Positions 34,364-43,231 of a stretch of DNA of 64,000 nucleotides are shown here, one piece after another. The notes below the pieces were generated by a model that was not told where the DNA came from, made no database searches, and saw only the letters and a list, made by a program, of their open reading frames with translations. A program made the translations under genes and the position numbers. The stretch is from Pseudomonadota bacterium (lineage in GTDB: Bacteria; Pseudomonadota; Gammaproteobacteria; Steroidobacterales; Steroidobacteraceae): the NCBI GenBank assembly GCA_018241505.1, contig JAFEDS010000013.1, positions 125,417-189,416 of the forward strand, given 5' to 3'. Position 1 is the stretch's first letter. Each line of letters starts with the position of its first letter.

Positions 34364-35574
34364 AGCGCAATAAGAAGCACCGGCATGCCGATCCCACACC
34401 TGAGTCCGATGACACGGGCATCGATCAAGTGCGCGGCGAGCGAGGGGCGCCATCGGTCAGTACCGCGCGGTCACTGCAGTCGCGAGCCAGCAGCGTCATG
34501 GCCTGCGGTCTGATGATAATTCTGGGCGCCGGAATGCTCGCCTGGTACTACTCGGGCGCAATGACCAGGCAGGCACGGGCGGAGCGGAGCGCTCGCTCGG
34601 CAGTTGCCCATCGGGCGCAAGGAGAGATGCCGCTCCCGGCCTTGAACGGTTTCAATTCGTTCAAGGCATCCGCCAACGAGACCGCAGCACCGACGCCTCC
34701 ACCGGTGCAAATGGCTTCAACCCCGCCGACGGAGCTTCCGTTGATGCAGCCGGGTACCGCTGTTGTGCGGCCAGCGCCGCACAAATCTCCTGAACAACAG
34801 GCACTCGAAAGACTGCTGTCTGGTGCAGCATACGCTCGCGAATCAGGCGGCAGGTCCGCTGTCGCCGCCTTGGCCAACGCAACCGCTGACTCCCGTGATT
34901 ATCTTCCTCCGGCCACGCCAGACAGCGCCGGCCCAGAGTTGGGATCTCTGTTGCGGCCCACGGCGACCGCATCGGCGCGCGCGAAAGTCCTGCCCACTCA
35001 GCGCTTCCTGCTGCCGAAAGGCGCATTCGTGGATTGCACGCTGGAAACGGCAATCAACTCGACGTTACCTGGAATGACCACCTGCATCACGGCCACGGAC
35101 ACATTCAGTTCCGACGGCACCGTGGTGTTGCTCGAACGGGGCACTAAGCTGATTGGCGAGACGCGTGGCCAGGTGCAGCAAGGCACTGCGCGAGTATTCG
35201 TATTGTGGACTGAGGCGAGAACCCCGACCGGCATAGTCGTCCCCCTCGACTCACCGGGTACCGACGAGCTGGGACGCTCGGGGCTGCCAGGCGAAGTCAA
35301 TCGGCATTTCTGGGATCGTTTCGGTGCGGCCATTCTCATTTCAACCCTGGATGGGGCCGTACAAGCGACCGTGAGCTCCACGGGCCGGGGCGGGGGAGCG
35401 GTCATCTACAACCCGTCAGCCTCCGAGAGCGTAATAACCGATGTTCTGAAAAGCACCGTAAACATTCCTCCGACGGTCACCAAACGCAACGGTGACCGCA
35501 TTCAGGTCTTTGTTGCACGCGATGTCGACTTCAGATCGGTGTACGAGCTGCGGACAGTCGCAACGGGACGTTGA
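34360..35574 (+). CDS. virB10: VirB10 core channel protein
   Basis: 404 residues. Basic cytoplasmic N-terminus, one helix (VMACGLMIILGAGMLAWYY), a Pro-rich periplasmic linker, and the TrbI/VirB10 beta barrel with LPKGAFVDCTLETAINS, VLLERGTKLIGET, RVFVLWTEARTP and the antenna region (AILISTLDGAVQA). It spans inner and outer membranes. ATGA overlap with virB9; 13 nt to virB11. Confidence 0.94.
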   Translation: MKRNKKHRHADPTPESDDTGIDQVRGERGAPSVSTARSLQSRASSVMACGLMIILGAGMLAWYYSGAMTRQARAERSARSAVAHRAQGEMPLPALNGFNSFKASANETAAPTPPPVQMASTPPTELPLMQPGTAVVRPAPHKSPEQQALERLLSGAAYARESGGRSAVAALANATADSRDYLPPATPDSAGPELGSLLRPTATASARAKVLPTQRFLLPKGAFVDCTLETAINSTLPGMTTCITATDTFSSDGTVVLLERGTKLIGETRGQVQQGTARVFVLWTEARTPTGIVVPLDSPGTDELGRSGLPGEVNRHFWDRFGAAILISTLDGAVQATVSSTGRGGGAVIYNPSASESVITDVLKSTVNIPPTVTKRNGDRIQVFVARDVDFRSVYELRTVATGR

Positions 35575-35587
35575 GGCTGCAAGAACG

Positions 35588-36634
35588 ATGTCCGAGTCAA
35601 CACCAAAGGCGGCGGCGGGTCCCGGTGATGTGTCAGCTCTGCGCCTGACGCTCCGTGCCCTGGAGCCTCTGCTATCGGATCCTGATGTCACTGAATTTTG
35701 CATCAACCGTCCGCAGGAGGCCTTCATTGAGACCAGCTCCGGATGGCGTTGCGAGACTCTGCCGTTCGCGACATTCGACTGGTGCCACCGACTGGCCAAG
35801 CTCGTCGCCAATTCCACCCGGCAGCGCATCGACGAGTCCTCGCCGCTGTTATCCGCCTCGCTTCCCGGCGGCGAGCGCATTCAAATAGTTCTTCCTCCCG
35901 CTACCACTCAGGGGTGCGCGGCAATCACCATTCGGCGCCCGTCCGAGGAGGTCTGGTCCATTGCCGAGCTGTGCAAACGCGGCATCTTCCGAATGACGCG
36001 CCGGGCAGCGGACACACTGGATGCAACCGAAACCGAGCTGCTGCGGTTGCTCAACGCCCGGGATTACGAGTCCTTCATGCGACTTGCCGTGGTGAGTCGC
36101 AAAAATATCCTGGTGTCGGGTGCCACGGGATCGGGCAAAACAACCTGGACGAAGGCGCTGATCCGCGAGATCCCGCCCGACGAGCGCCTGATCACGATTG
36201 AGGACGCCCAAGAGCTGGTCCTCGACCGGCACGTCAATCATGTCCGCTTGTTTTACAGCAAGGACGGTCAGGGACTCGCTCGTGTCACTCCAAAGCAACT
36301 GTTGGAGTCGTGTCTGCGCATGAAGCCGGATCGCATCCTCCTGGCGGAGCTGCGTGCGGAGGAAGCGTTCGACTACTTGCGCAATGTGAACTCCGGGCAC
36401 CCTGGATCAATCACGAGCGTCCATGCCGCCAGCGCCCAGTTGGCTTTCGAGCAGTTGGTTCTACTGGTCAAACAGAGCGCCGGCGGCCGCGAGCTGGCTC
36501 GATCGGACATCAAGAACCTGTTGTATTTGCTGGTGGACGTGGTGATCCAGTGCGGAATCGAGCACCACGAGCGCTTCATTCGCGAAATCTGGTATGACCC
36601 AGAGCGCCGGGTTGCCAGTGGAGCGAGCCTGTGA
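35588..36634 (+). CDS. virB11: VirB11 T4SS hexameric ATPase
   Basis: 348 residues from ATG 35588. N-terminal domain then RecA-like ATPase with Walker A GATGSGKT at 178-185, Asp box ERLITIEDAQEL, Walker B-like RILLAELRAEEAF and His box GHPGSITSVHA. Full set for an active traffic ATPase. Its end overlaps the coupling-protein start (GTGA at 36631-36634). Confidence 0.94.
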   Translation: MSESTPKAAAGPGDVSALRLTLRALEPLLSDPDVTEFCINRPQEAFIETSSGWRCETLPFATFDWCHRLAKLVANSTRQRIDESSPLLSASLPGGERIQIVLPPATTQGCAAITIRRPSEEVWSIAELCKRGIFRMTRRAADTLDATETELLRLLNARDYESFMRLAVVSRKNILVSGATGSGKTTWTKALIREIPPDERLITIEDAQELVLDRHVNHVRLFYSKDGQGLARVTPKQLLESCLRMKPDRILLAELRAEEAFDYLRNVNSGHPGSITSVHAASAQLAFEQLVLLVKQSAGGRELARSDIKNLLYLLVDVVIQCGIEHHERFIREIWYDPERRVASGASL

Positions 36635-38352
36635 GTTCCCTGACACACGGGGCGTCGGGCCTGGTCCTTGGGTACGCGGCGGTGGCGGTTCCCATGGCGG
36701 TGACGGTTTTCCGTCGTACGGCGGACTACGCCAAAGCGATGGCATCAGCAGCGGTTGCCGTACCTCTTACGTTGGCGGCCGGGATTACCAACGCCGTTCT
36801 GGGCCCGGTGATCCATGGACTCGGAATTGCGAGCGGCAGCGTCCTTGCGTCTGCAGTGGGGGCGGGAGTGTGTGTGGCAATCGGCTATGGCGCCGCGCGC
36901 GCAATCTCTCGTCCACCTAAACCCACAAGCATTCACCAGCGAGGAACCCTGATCCACAGTGCCAGTGCGGCAAGCGAAGAGCCGAGTCGTCCCAGAGGAG
37001 CAATCACTCTTGCAGGACTGTCGATTGCCGCACTCGACGAAACCAAGCATTTCAAAATCATTGGCACAACCGGAACCGGCAAAAGCACCGCTATCCGGGA
37101 GTTGCTGACGGGGGCCCTGGATCGCGGCGACAGGGCCATTATCGCCGACCCGGATGGTGGCTACCTGCAGCGATTCAAAAACCCGTCCCGGGGGGACCTC
37201 GTCCTGAATCCGTTCGAAAACCAATCGCGCAAGTGGGATCTGTTCGGGGAGATCGACAACCCTTACGACATCGACCAACTGGCGCGGTCGCTGCTGCCCG
37301 ACCAGGGTGGCCCCGACCGTAGCTGGATCAGCTACGCGCGGACGTTTTTCAGCTCGGTCACGCGGCAGGCACATGAAGCGGGCGTCACGGACCTGCGCGA
37401 GCTGTATCGCTTGTTGGTTGTGGCCGATGCGAAGGAGTTGCGCGGACTTCTCGCGGGCACGCCGGCGCAACCGTTCCTGGAGGAGCACAACGGCCGGATG
37501 TTCGACTCGATCCGATCGGTTACGAGCTCCGCTGTTGGATCGCTCGACTATATTGCGCAACAGAGCGCCGAGCCGTTGTCCATCAGGCAGTGGGTCCGGA
37601 ACGATGAAAAGGCCGGCGGCGTGCTTTTCATTCCCTACAAGGCAGGCCAGATCGCAGCGCTGCGTTCCACCATCTCCGCCTGGATGCGCCTGGCCATTTT
37701 TGAAGCAATGAGTCAGCCGGAAGGGGATCAACGCCTGTGGTTCGTGGTCGATGAGCTGGACGCCCTGGGCCAGATCGATGGCCTGAAGGATGCCTTGGCC
37801 CGGCTGCGCAAATTTGGTGGACGGACCATCTTGGGCTTCCAGTCGATTGCGCAAGTGAGCAGTACCTATGGCACAGGGGACGCTCAAACTCTCGTCGAGA
37901 ACTGCGGCAACACACTGATTTTGCGCTGCTCTGGCAGCGACCACGGCGGCACGGCGAATTTCGCCTCTCGGCTCATCGGCCAGCGGGAGGTTCTGCGCAC
38001 CAACCGGTCGCGCAGCCGCCGCCCTGGCGACCTGTTGTCGTCCACAACACTATCCGAGCACGTAGGCATTGAACCTGCGGTCATGGACTCGCAAATTGAG
38101 CAGCTCCCGGATTTGACCGGCTACCTGAAATTCGCCTCGGTAGCCCACTGGCAGCAGGTGACGCTGGTAGCTCCCGACCCAGCGGGTGATGGCGCGCGGG
38201 CCCGCGAGACAGCGAAGACGGCGTGGCAACACTGGCGCGCTAATCACACGCCCCCGGATGCTCAAAGCACACGTGAAACAAGAGCCGCCGGTTCGGCTCA
38301 TGCGAACGACGGCTCCCGCGGTCAAGGATCAAGCGATCTGACACGCGAATAG
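36631..38352 (+). CDS. virD4: VirD4/TraD-type coupling protein A (membrane-anchored)
   Basis: 573 residues from GTG 36631. About three to four N-terminal hydrophobic segments (10-27, 38-58, 68-88) anchor it; then a RecA-like ATPase with Walker A GTTGTGKS at 145-152, ADPDGGYL, Walker B LWFVVDELDALG and GFQSIAQVSSTYG. It belongs to the TraD/TrwB-like branch (type IV secretion DNA-binding domain). It brings the relaxase-DNA complex to the channel. A closely related second copy lies at 38864. The C-terminal 60 residues are hydrophilic and low in order. Confidence 0.92.
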   Translation: MSSLTHGASGLVLGYAAVAVPMAVTVFRRTADYAKAMASAAVAVPLTLAAGITNAVLGPVIHGLGIASGSVLASAVGAGVCVAIGYGAARAISRPPKPTSIHQRGTLIHSASAASEEPSRPRGAITLAGLSIAALDETKHFKIIGTTGTGKSTAIRELLTGALDRGDRAIIADPDGGYLQRFKNPSRGDLVLNPFENQSRKWDLFGEIDNPYDIDQLARSLLPDQGGPDRSWISYARTFFSSVTRQAHEAGVTDLRELYRLLVVADAKELRGLLAGTPAQPFLEEHNGRMFDSIRSVTSSAVGSLDYIAQQSAEPLSIRQWVRNDEKAGGVLFIPYKAGQIAALRSTISAWMRLAIFEAMSQPEGDQRLWFVVDELDALGQIDGLKDALARLRKFGGRTILGFQSIAQVSSTYGTGDAQTLVENCGNTLILRCSGSDHGGTANFASRLIGQREVLRTNRSRSRRPGDLLSSTTLSEHVGIEPAVMDSQIEQLPDLTGYLKFASVAHWQQVTLVAPDPAGDGARARETAKTAWQHWRANHTPPDAQSTRETRAAGSAHANDGSRGQGSSDLTRE

Positions 38353-38364
38353 GCAGCCCGCGCC

Positions 38365-38859
38365 ATGGACGACAACACTATGCAACTAGGCCTGCTGATG
38401 GAAGCAGCCCAGACACATCAAAAATCCGCGGAATCTACTCTGCGGAAGCTCAAGGCCACGACCCACGACATCGCCACCATCGTCCGCGATGAGGTGCGCA
38501 ATGTGATTGTCACTGAGCTCCAGTGCCTGGAAGCCGACAGCAAGCGGGCCTCAAATGCGCTTCGTGAGGTCCAACGCGCCGCCACTCTCAGGGTCCTCAT
38601 ATGGAGTGTGGGAATAACCATACTGTGCTCCGCCATTCCGCTGCTGCTGGCGTGCTGGCTCATTCCCTCTCGAGGTGAGATAGCGGTGCTCCGTGCCAGG
38701 CACGATGAGCTCGCAATCAAGATAGCGAGCCTCGAAGAGCGGGGCGGGCGCATTGATCTGAGGCGTTGCGGTGCTGGAGCGCGCCTGTGCGTGCGGGTTG
38801 ATCGGAAGGCGCCCAGCTACGGAGAGCAATCGGACTACCTGGTTGTCAGAGGGTATTGA
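38365..38859 (+). CDS. coiled-coil membrane protein between the two coupling proteins
   Basis: 164 residues. An N-terminal helical part without strong hydrophobicity (residues 1-70, MEAAQTHQKSAESTLRKL) that can form a coiled coil, one strong membrane helix at about 75-98 (LIWSVGITILCSAIPLLLAC), and a second short coil (AVLRARHDELAIKIASLEER). MobB-like accessory proteins of MobQ plasmids have a similar size and one helix, but I cannot show homology. Its place between an anchored and an unanchored coupling protein suggests it could be a membrane adaptor for the second one. Confidence 0.65.
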   Translation: MDDNTMQLGLLMEAAQTHQKSAESTLRKLKATTHDIATIVRDEVRNVIVTELQCLEADSKRASNALREVQRAATLRVLIWSVGITILCSAIPLLLACWLIPSRGEIAVLRARHDELAIKIASLEERGGRIDLRRCGAGARLCVRVDRKAPSYGEQSDYLVVRGY

Positions 38860-38863
38860 TGCC

Positions 38864-40144
38864 ATGGAATGGTACAAACGAGGATCATTGGTCGTGTCCG
38901 GTTGGCGTGCGCGACGCGCGCTGCAGAACCTGAAACTCTGGAGCAACGATCGGTCATTGCACCTGGCTGGGATAACGATCGGCCTGGCCGAGGAAACCCG
39001 GCACTTCAAGTTCATCGGGACGACCGGTACCGGCAAGTCCACCGCCATCACCGAGCTGTTGGAAGGCGCGCTGGCACGAGGCGACCGCGCAATCATTGCG
39101 GATCCGGACGGCGGCTACCTGGCCCGTTTCCACGATCGCCACCGTGGCGATGTCATCCTCAATCCCTTCGACCGGCAATCCGTCAAATGGAATCCGTTTG
39201 CCGAAATTCACACTCCTTACGATGTTGACCAGTTGGCCAGCGGCCTGATTCCCACAACCGAGGATGCATCGAGTCGGGAATGGCGTGGCTATGCGCGAAC
39301 GTTTCTCTCCGCCGTCGCCGAGCGTTGTAGTGAGAAGGGAAAGGGGGATGCTGCCGAGCTGTGGCGGCTGCTGGCCATTGCCTCCAGCACTGAGCTCCGA
39401 AAGGTGGTTGCAGGCACACCCGCGCAACCCTTTCTAGACGCCGACAACGCACGAATGTTCGGCTCGATCAGGTCCGTTACCGGCTCGGCTGTGGCCGCTC
39501 TCGCGTACATACAGGCACAACGGGCGCCCTCATTCTCCGTGCGCGACTGGGTTCGTTCAGGCGCCGGTTCACTGTTCATTCCCTATCAGGCGAACCAGAT
39601 CGCCGCTTTGCGCACAATCATTGCCACGTGGGTCCGCCTCGCCATATTCGAGGCAATGAATCGTCCAGAGGAGGACCGGCATCTCTGGTTCGTCATTGAT
39701 GAGCTAGACGCGCTCGGTGCTATCGACGGTTTGAAAGATGCGTTGGCCCGCCTACGTAAATTCGGAGGCCGATGCATCATCGGTTTCCAGTCGGCCGCAC
39801 AGGTGTCCGGAACGTACGGGTCTGATGCACAGACGATCATCGAAAACTGCGGCAACACACTCATTCTCCGCTGCTCCGGCAGTGACAACGGCGGTACTTC
39901 GCAATTCGCCTCTCGATTGATCGGGGAGCGGGAGATCGTTCGCCGGCAGACGACACGGGGCAGGGACAGGGAAGGGGCGTACCTGTTCAAAGGTGGGCGC
40001 CGGTCCGCGAACACTACTACGCAGCATGTGACGGAATCTGCCGTGATGCCTTCTGAGCTGGAGCAACTTCCGGATCTCACGGGCTATCTGAAGACCGCTT
40101 CGTCACGTGCCTGGCGCCGGGTGCGGTTGGCACGCCCGCGTTGA
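38864..40144 (+). CDS. VirD4/TraD-type coupling protein B, no membrane domain
   Basis: 426 residues from ATG 38864, 4 nt after the previous gene. The ATPase is intact: Walker A GTTGTGKS at 52-59, ADPDGGYL, Walker B LWFVIDELDALG, GFQSAAQVSGTYG and NTLILRCSGSD. In the 46 residues around Walker A it matches coupling protein A at 40 positions. It has only about 45 residues before the ATPase core and no membrane helix, and lacks the long C-terminal tail. A frame extending upstream to 38771 overlaps the coiled-coil gene and is not needed. Either a soluble helper, a partner in mixed hexamers, or the accessory for the relaxase gene that follows. Confidence 0.9.
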   Translation: MEWYKRGSLVVSGWRARRALQNLKLWSNDRSLHLAGITIGLAEETRHFKFIGTTGTGKSTAITELLEGALARGDRAIIADPDGGYLARFHDRHRGDVILNPFDRQSVKWNPFAEIHTPYDVDQLASGLIPTTEDASSREWRGYARTFLSAVAERCSEKGKGDAAELWRLLAIASSTELRKVVAGTPAQPFLDADNARMFGSIRSVTGSAVAALAYIQAQRAPSFSVRDWVRSGAGSLFIPYQANQIAALRTIIATWVRLAIFEAMNRPEEDRHLWFVIDELDALGAIDGLKDALARLRKFGGRCIIGFQSAAQVSGTYGSDAQTIIENCGNTLILRCSGSDNGGTSQFASRLIGEREIVRRQTTRGRDREGAYLFKGGRRSANTTTQHVTESAVMPSELEQLPDLTGYLKTASSRAWRRVRLARPR

Positions 40145-40158
40145 GTGGGTCAAACGCC

Positions 40159-41247
40159 ATGGCAATTTACCGATTGCAGATCTCGTCGATCGCACGCGGC
40201 GACGGACACAGCTCAGTGGGTGCCGCTGCCTACAGGGCAGGCGAGAAGCTCCGGGATGATCGAACCAACGAGATTCACAACCATTCGCGGCGCAAGGATG
40301 TCCAACACAGCGAAATCATGCTGCCGAGTGAGTTGGCCGGGCAGAAAATGGAGTGGGCCCGGGACCGGGCCAGCTTGTGGAATTCGGTCGAGCACGCCGA
40401 AGGTCGCAAAAACGCCCGGGTCGCACGGGAGATCCAGGTAAATCTGCCGCACGAGCTCCCTTCAGAACGTCGCATAGAGTTGGCTCGAGCTTTCTCTCAG
40501 GAAGTTGCCGACCACTACAAGGTTGCGGTCGATCTCGCCGTGCACGAGCCGCGCCCTGCAGGAGATCCGCGCAACCACCACGCGCATCTCTTGATGACGA
40601 CTCGCGAGGTGTCACCGGAGGGGTTGGGAGCCAAGGCAGGCTTGGAGCTATCAACACATGATCGCGCCCGATTGGGTCTACCCAGCGGTTCCGTCGAGTT
40701 CACTGCCATCCGGGAACGATGGGCAGCCATAACGAACGAAGCGCTGAAGGAAGCGAACATTGAGGCGCGCGTCGATCATCGGTCGTTGGCAGAGCAGGGG
40801 ATTGACCGGGAGCCGAAGCCACACATTCCATTCGCTGCGTACAAGATCGAGCGTGCGGGCAAGTACAGCGACGTCGCGGAAAGCATCCGCGCTGATTACA
40901 ACGCCAGAGTTCAGGCGCGAATGGACCGCCAGGCTGAACGTGAACCGATCGCACCGGCCGCACAGCCCGCGCCCGCCCTGCAGCCCGCGCAGCCGGCACT
41001 GGTCCAACAGGCCTCCCAGGCCCAACAGCCCGCGCAAGACCCTGCGCCAAAAAGCCTGGAAGACATCCGCCGCGAAGCCCGAGAAAACTGGCTCAAGTTG
41101 CGCGCCCAACAACCCGCCGCGTCAACGGACCCACCATCGCCTACCGCTGACCGGGGACGAGCCGCGCAACGCTCGTCCGACGTCCGGGACAACACAGACT
41201 CTACCCCAACCTCCACCAGAACCCCAGACAATGACCACCAACCTTAA
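40159..41247 (+). CDS. mobA: MobA/MobL family relaxase (MobQ type)
   Basis: 362 residues from ATG 40159. The N-terminus MAIYRLQISSIARGDGHS and Tyr25 in AAAYRAGEK match the MobA nicking domain, where Tyr25 makes the covalent bond to DNA. The metal-binding histidines are in NHHAHLLMTTREV (140, 141, 143). There is no primase domain; the last 110 residues are Ala/Pro/Gln-rich. It should nick an oriT not recognised here. It follows coupling protein B by 14 nt and overlaps the phosphoribosyltransferase by 17 nt. Confidence 0.92.
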   Translation: MAIYRLQISSIARGDGHSSVGAAAYRAGEKLRDDRTNEIHNHSRRKDVQHSEIMLPSELAGQKMEWARDRASLWNSVEHAEGRKNARVAREIQVNLPHELPSERRIELARAFSQEVADHYKVAVDLAVHEPRPAGDPRNHHAHLLMTTREVSPEGLGAKAGLELSTHDRARLGLPSGSVEFTAIRERWAAITNEALKEANIEARVDHRSLAEQGIDREPKPHIPFAAYKIERAGKYSDVAESIRADYNARVQARMDRQAEREPIAPAAQPAPALQPAQPALVQQASQAQQPAQDPAPKSLEDIRREARENWLKLRAQQPAASTDPPSPTADRGRAAQRSSDVRDNTDSTPTSTRTPDNDHQP

Positions 41248-41926
41248 CCACCACGTCCGCGACAGCCGTGCTGTCAACACCACGGCGAGCCTGCCCGCTG
41301 ACTACCTCCTTCCGTTCGCCACGTGTTACGCGTATTCGCCTAAAGGCCAATCTGACGTCTCCCAACGCTCCCGCCAACTCTGCGCAAGAGTCAAAAGCGG
41401 TAGCACAAAATGGCTGAGATCGTACGCAGCCACGGTCCACCAGGAAGTCTTTCACGGCCAGGTCTTCAGCGATTTCTTCACGGCCCCAGTGTTGCTCGTT
41501 CCCATCCCTGAGTTCCGCTTGCCCGGACAGGCGACATTCTGGGTTGCCAGGCGGCTGGCGCTTGCCCTGCATGAGACGGGGCTTGCGGATGAGGTGTGGA
41601 CGGGCCTGAAGCGAGTCGGCTCCGTAGAAAAGTCATCGTCAGCCTGGATGTGGGAACGGCCAACGGTGCAGCAACACTATCAGTCTTTCACGGTCGTCCC
41701 GTCGTCGAGAGCAGCTAAAAACATACTGCTGATTGACGATGTCATCACAAAAGGACGAACGCTTGCCGCAGCGGCGATCCGCATACAGGAAGCGTTCCCC
41801 AAAGCAGACGTCCGTGCCTTCGCTTTAGTCAGGACAATGGGATTTGTGCTCGACATCCCGCGCCTGTTTGAACCATGCCAGGGCGTAATTCATTGGAATG
41901 GCGAAGATGCTTATCGAGCCCCATAG
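41231..41926 (+). CDS. ComF-like phosphoribosyltransferase
   Basis: 231 residues from ATG 41231 inside the end of mobA. A type I phosphoribosyltransferase fold is indicated by VLLVPIPEFRLPGQ, FWVARRLALAL and the PRPP-binding loop ILLIDDVITKGRTL. The closest known relatives by pattern are ComF proteins, needed for DNA uptake in transformation. The typical N-terminal zinc cysteines of ComF are not obvious. It is the last gene of the conjugation operon and its end overlaps the convergent DUF1203 gene by 16 nt. A role in DNA processing after transfer is inference. Confidence 0.78.
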   Translation: MTTNLNHHVRDSRAVNTTASLPADYLLPFATCYAYSPKGQSDVSQRSRQLCARVKSGSTKWLRSYAATVHQEVFHGQVFSDFFTAPVLLVPIPEFRLPGQATFWVARRLALALHETGLADEVWTGLKRVGSVEKSSSAWMWERPTVQQHYQSFTVVPSSRAAKNILLIDDVITKGRTLAAAAIRIQEAFPKADVRAFALVRTMGFVLDIPRLFEPCQGVIHWNGEDAYRAP

Positions 41927-42387
41927 CGATCCACGCGCGCGGCAAAGCATCCGGGCTTCGCGTTGTGCACATGGAGATATTCGACGTCCTTGCGCTCGAG
42001 CATTCGTTCAAATACGCCCTCAACCTCTCGTCCATCCGCTACGTCGGCGTCCAACATCATTCCGTGGCTGTCAAAGGCGCGCACAGACAATAATCTCCGG
42101 CGCAGCACTTCGGGCACGACTCCGGCAGCGACCTTTGCTTCCTCTGCGTACTCGCGAACATAAATGGCGTGTCGAGAGCGGTAAGGACTGGCCACCGACA
42201 GATGCTCGAAATTGAGCAGCAGCAACGTCTCTCCGGGCACGGCGTCCATCAGGCTGACGCGACACGGAAACCCCGGCGATTTGTCCGCCGTCCGTCGCAC
42301 AATATCCTGCCTGGCCAGTTCAGTATCAGACGAGCCGAAAAGCTGCGCGAAAGGCGCCAGTGGAAGTCCGGAAACCTGAAAGCTCAT
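41911..42387 (-). CDS. DUF1203 domain protein
   Basis: 158 residues from ATG 42387, which has AGGAG 7 nt upstream; a longer frame to 42447 is not preferred. Starts MSFQVSGLPLAPFAQLFG and contains KSPGFPCRVSLMDAVPGETL, HAIYVREYAEE and a C-terminal VEYLHVHNAKPGCFAARV, the conserved blocks of DUF1203. No known activity. Its 3' end overlaps the last conjugation gene by 16 nt, so this is the right-hand chromosomal neighbour of the transfer operon or has been extended by it. Confidence 0.8.
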   Translation of the reverse strand: MSFQVSGLPLAPFAQLFGSSDTELARQDIVRRTADKSPGFPCRVSLMDAVPGETLLLLNFEHLSVASPYRSRHAIYVREYAEEAKVAAGVVPEVLRRRLLSVRAFDSHGMMLDADVADGREVEGVFERMLERKDVEYLHVHNAKPGCFAARVDRYGAR

Positions 42388-42458
42388 GTAGGCACTCCTG
42401 TTGTGACCGATGAGTGCCAGTGTCGCCGCGCCCACTCTGCGCGGCATTCCGATTCTTG

Positions 42459-43097
42459 CTAATCCTCGGGAACTCCGTCGAAGAAATCGACCATGCCGGT
42501 TTCGAGCGAGTATTCCGCGCCGACCACCACCAGGCCTTCCGTCTGAATCATCTGCTCGATGACTTGTGACCCGTGCCGCAACTGGTTGGAGGAAGCCCGG
42601 ACATTGGCGCGTACCGCGTGATGGGTGAGGGCATCGTAGTCATGCCTCAACCCCGTCTCCATCAGGCCCTCAATCGCCGGTCGCACGCGGTTCACAATGG
42701 AGTGCATGTTCCGCGAGGCTCGTTCGCTGGGAGCTGTGAGCTGTTCGAGCGTCGCCGCAATGGCTCCGCACTTGGAGTGACCCAGGACAACCACCAGTCG
42801 GGTCTTGAAGCGCTCGGCGGCGAACTCAACGCTGCCCACCTGGGAGGGCGCCACAATATTGCCGGCGACCCGGATCACAAACAGGTCGCCCAGTCCCTGA
42901 TCAAAAATAATTTCCACGGGCACACGAGAATCGGAACAGCCGAGAATGGTGGCAAACGGCTCCTGGCCGCCCGTGAGCTGCGCGCGCCGGCGCGGGCTGA
43001 CGAGTGACTCCGATTGGCGGGTCTCATCCACATAGCGCAGGTTGCCCTCGCGCAGGCGTTGCAAAGCTTCTCGTGCTGGAATCATCGTTTCGACCAT
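42459..43097 (-). CDS. beta-class carbonic anhydrase
   Basis: 212 residues from ATG 43097 (a TTG three codons earlier is also open). Zinc ligands of the beta class are present: GCSDSR (Cys54, Asp56, Arg58) and GHSKCGA (His107, Cys110). Interconverts CO2 and bicarbonate in the cytoplasm. Stand-alone gene, divergent from the SRPBCC protein gene. Confidence 0.93.
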   Translation of the reverse strand: MVETMIPAREALQRLREGNLRYVDETRQSESLVSPRRRAQLTGGQEPFATILGCSDSRVPVEIIFDQGLGDLFVIRVAGNIVAPSQVGSVEFAAERFKTRLVVVLGHSKCGAIAATLEQLTAPSERASRNMHSIVNRVRPAIEGLMETGLRHDYDALTHHAVRANVRASSNQLRHGSQVIEQMIQTEGLVVVGAEYSLETGMVDFFDGVPED

Positions 43098-43231
43098 CGA
43101 ACCCAAGAGGACCTCGATTCTGGGGCGATCCTGTATCCAGTGGCAACCTCGAAGAAATTCACCCCAAGTGGTCGGACTGGAGCTGTGCCAAACGTCCTGG
43201 GGGACACCAACCTAAAAAGGACGCAGCTTTC

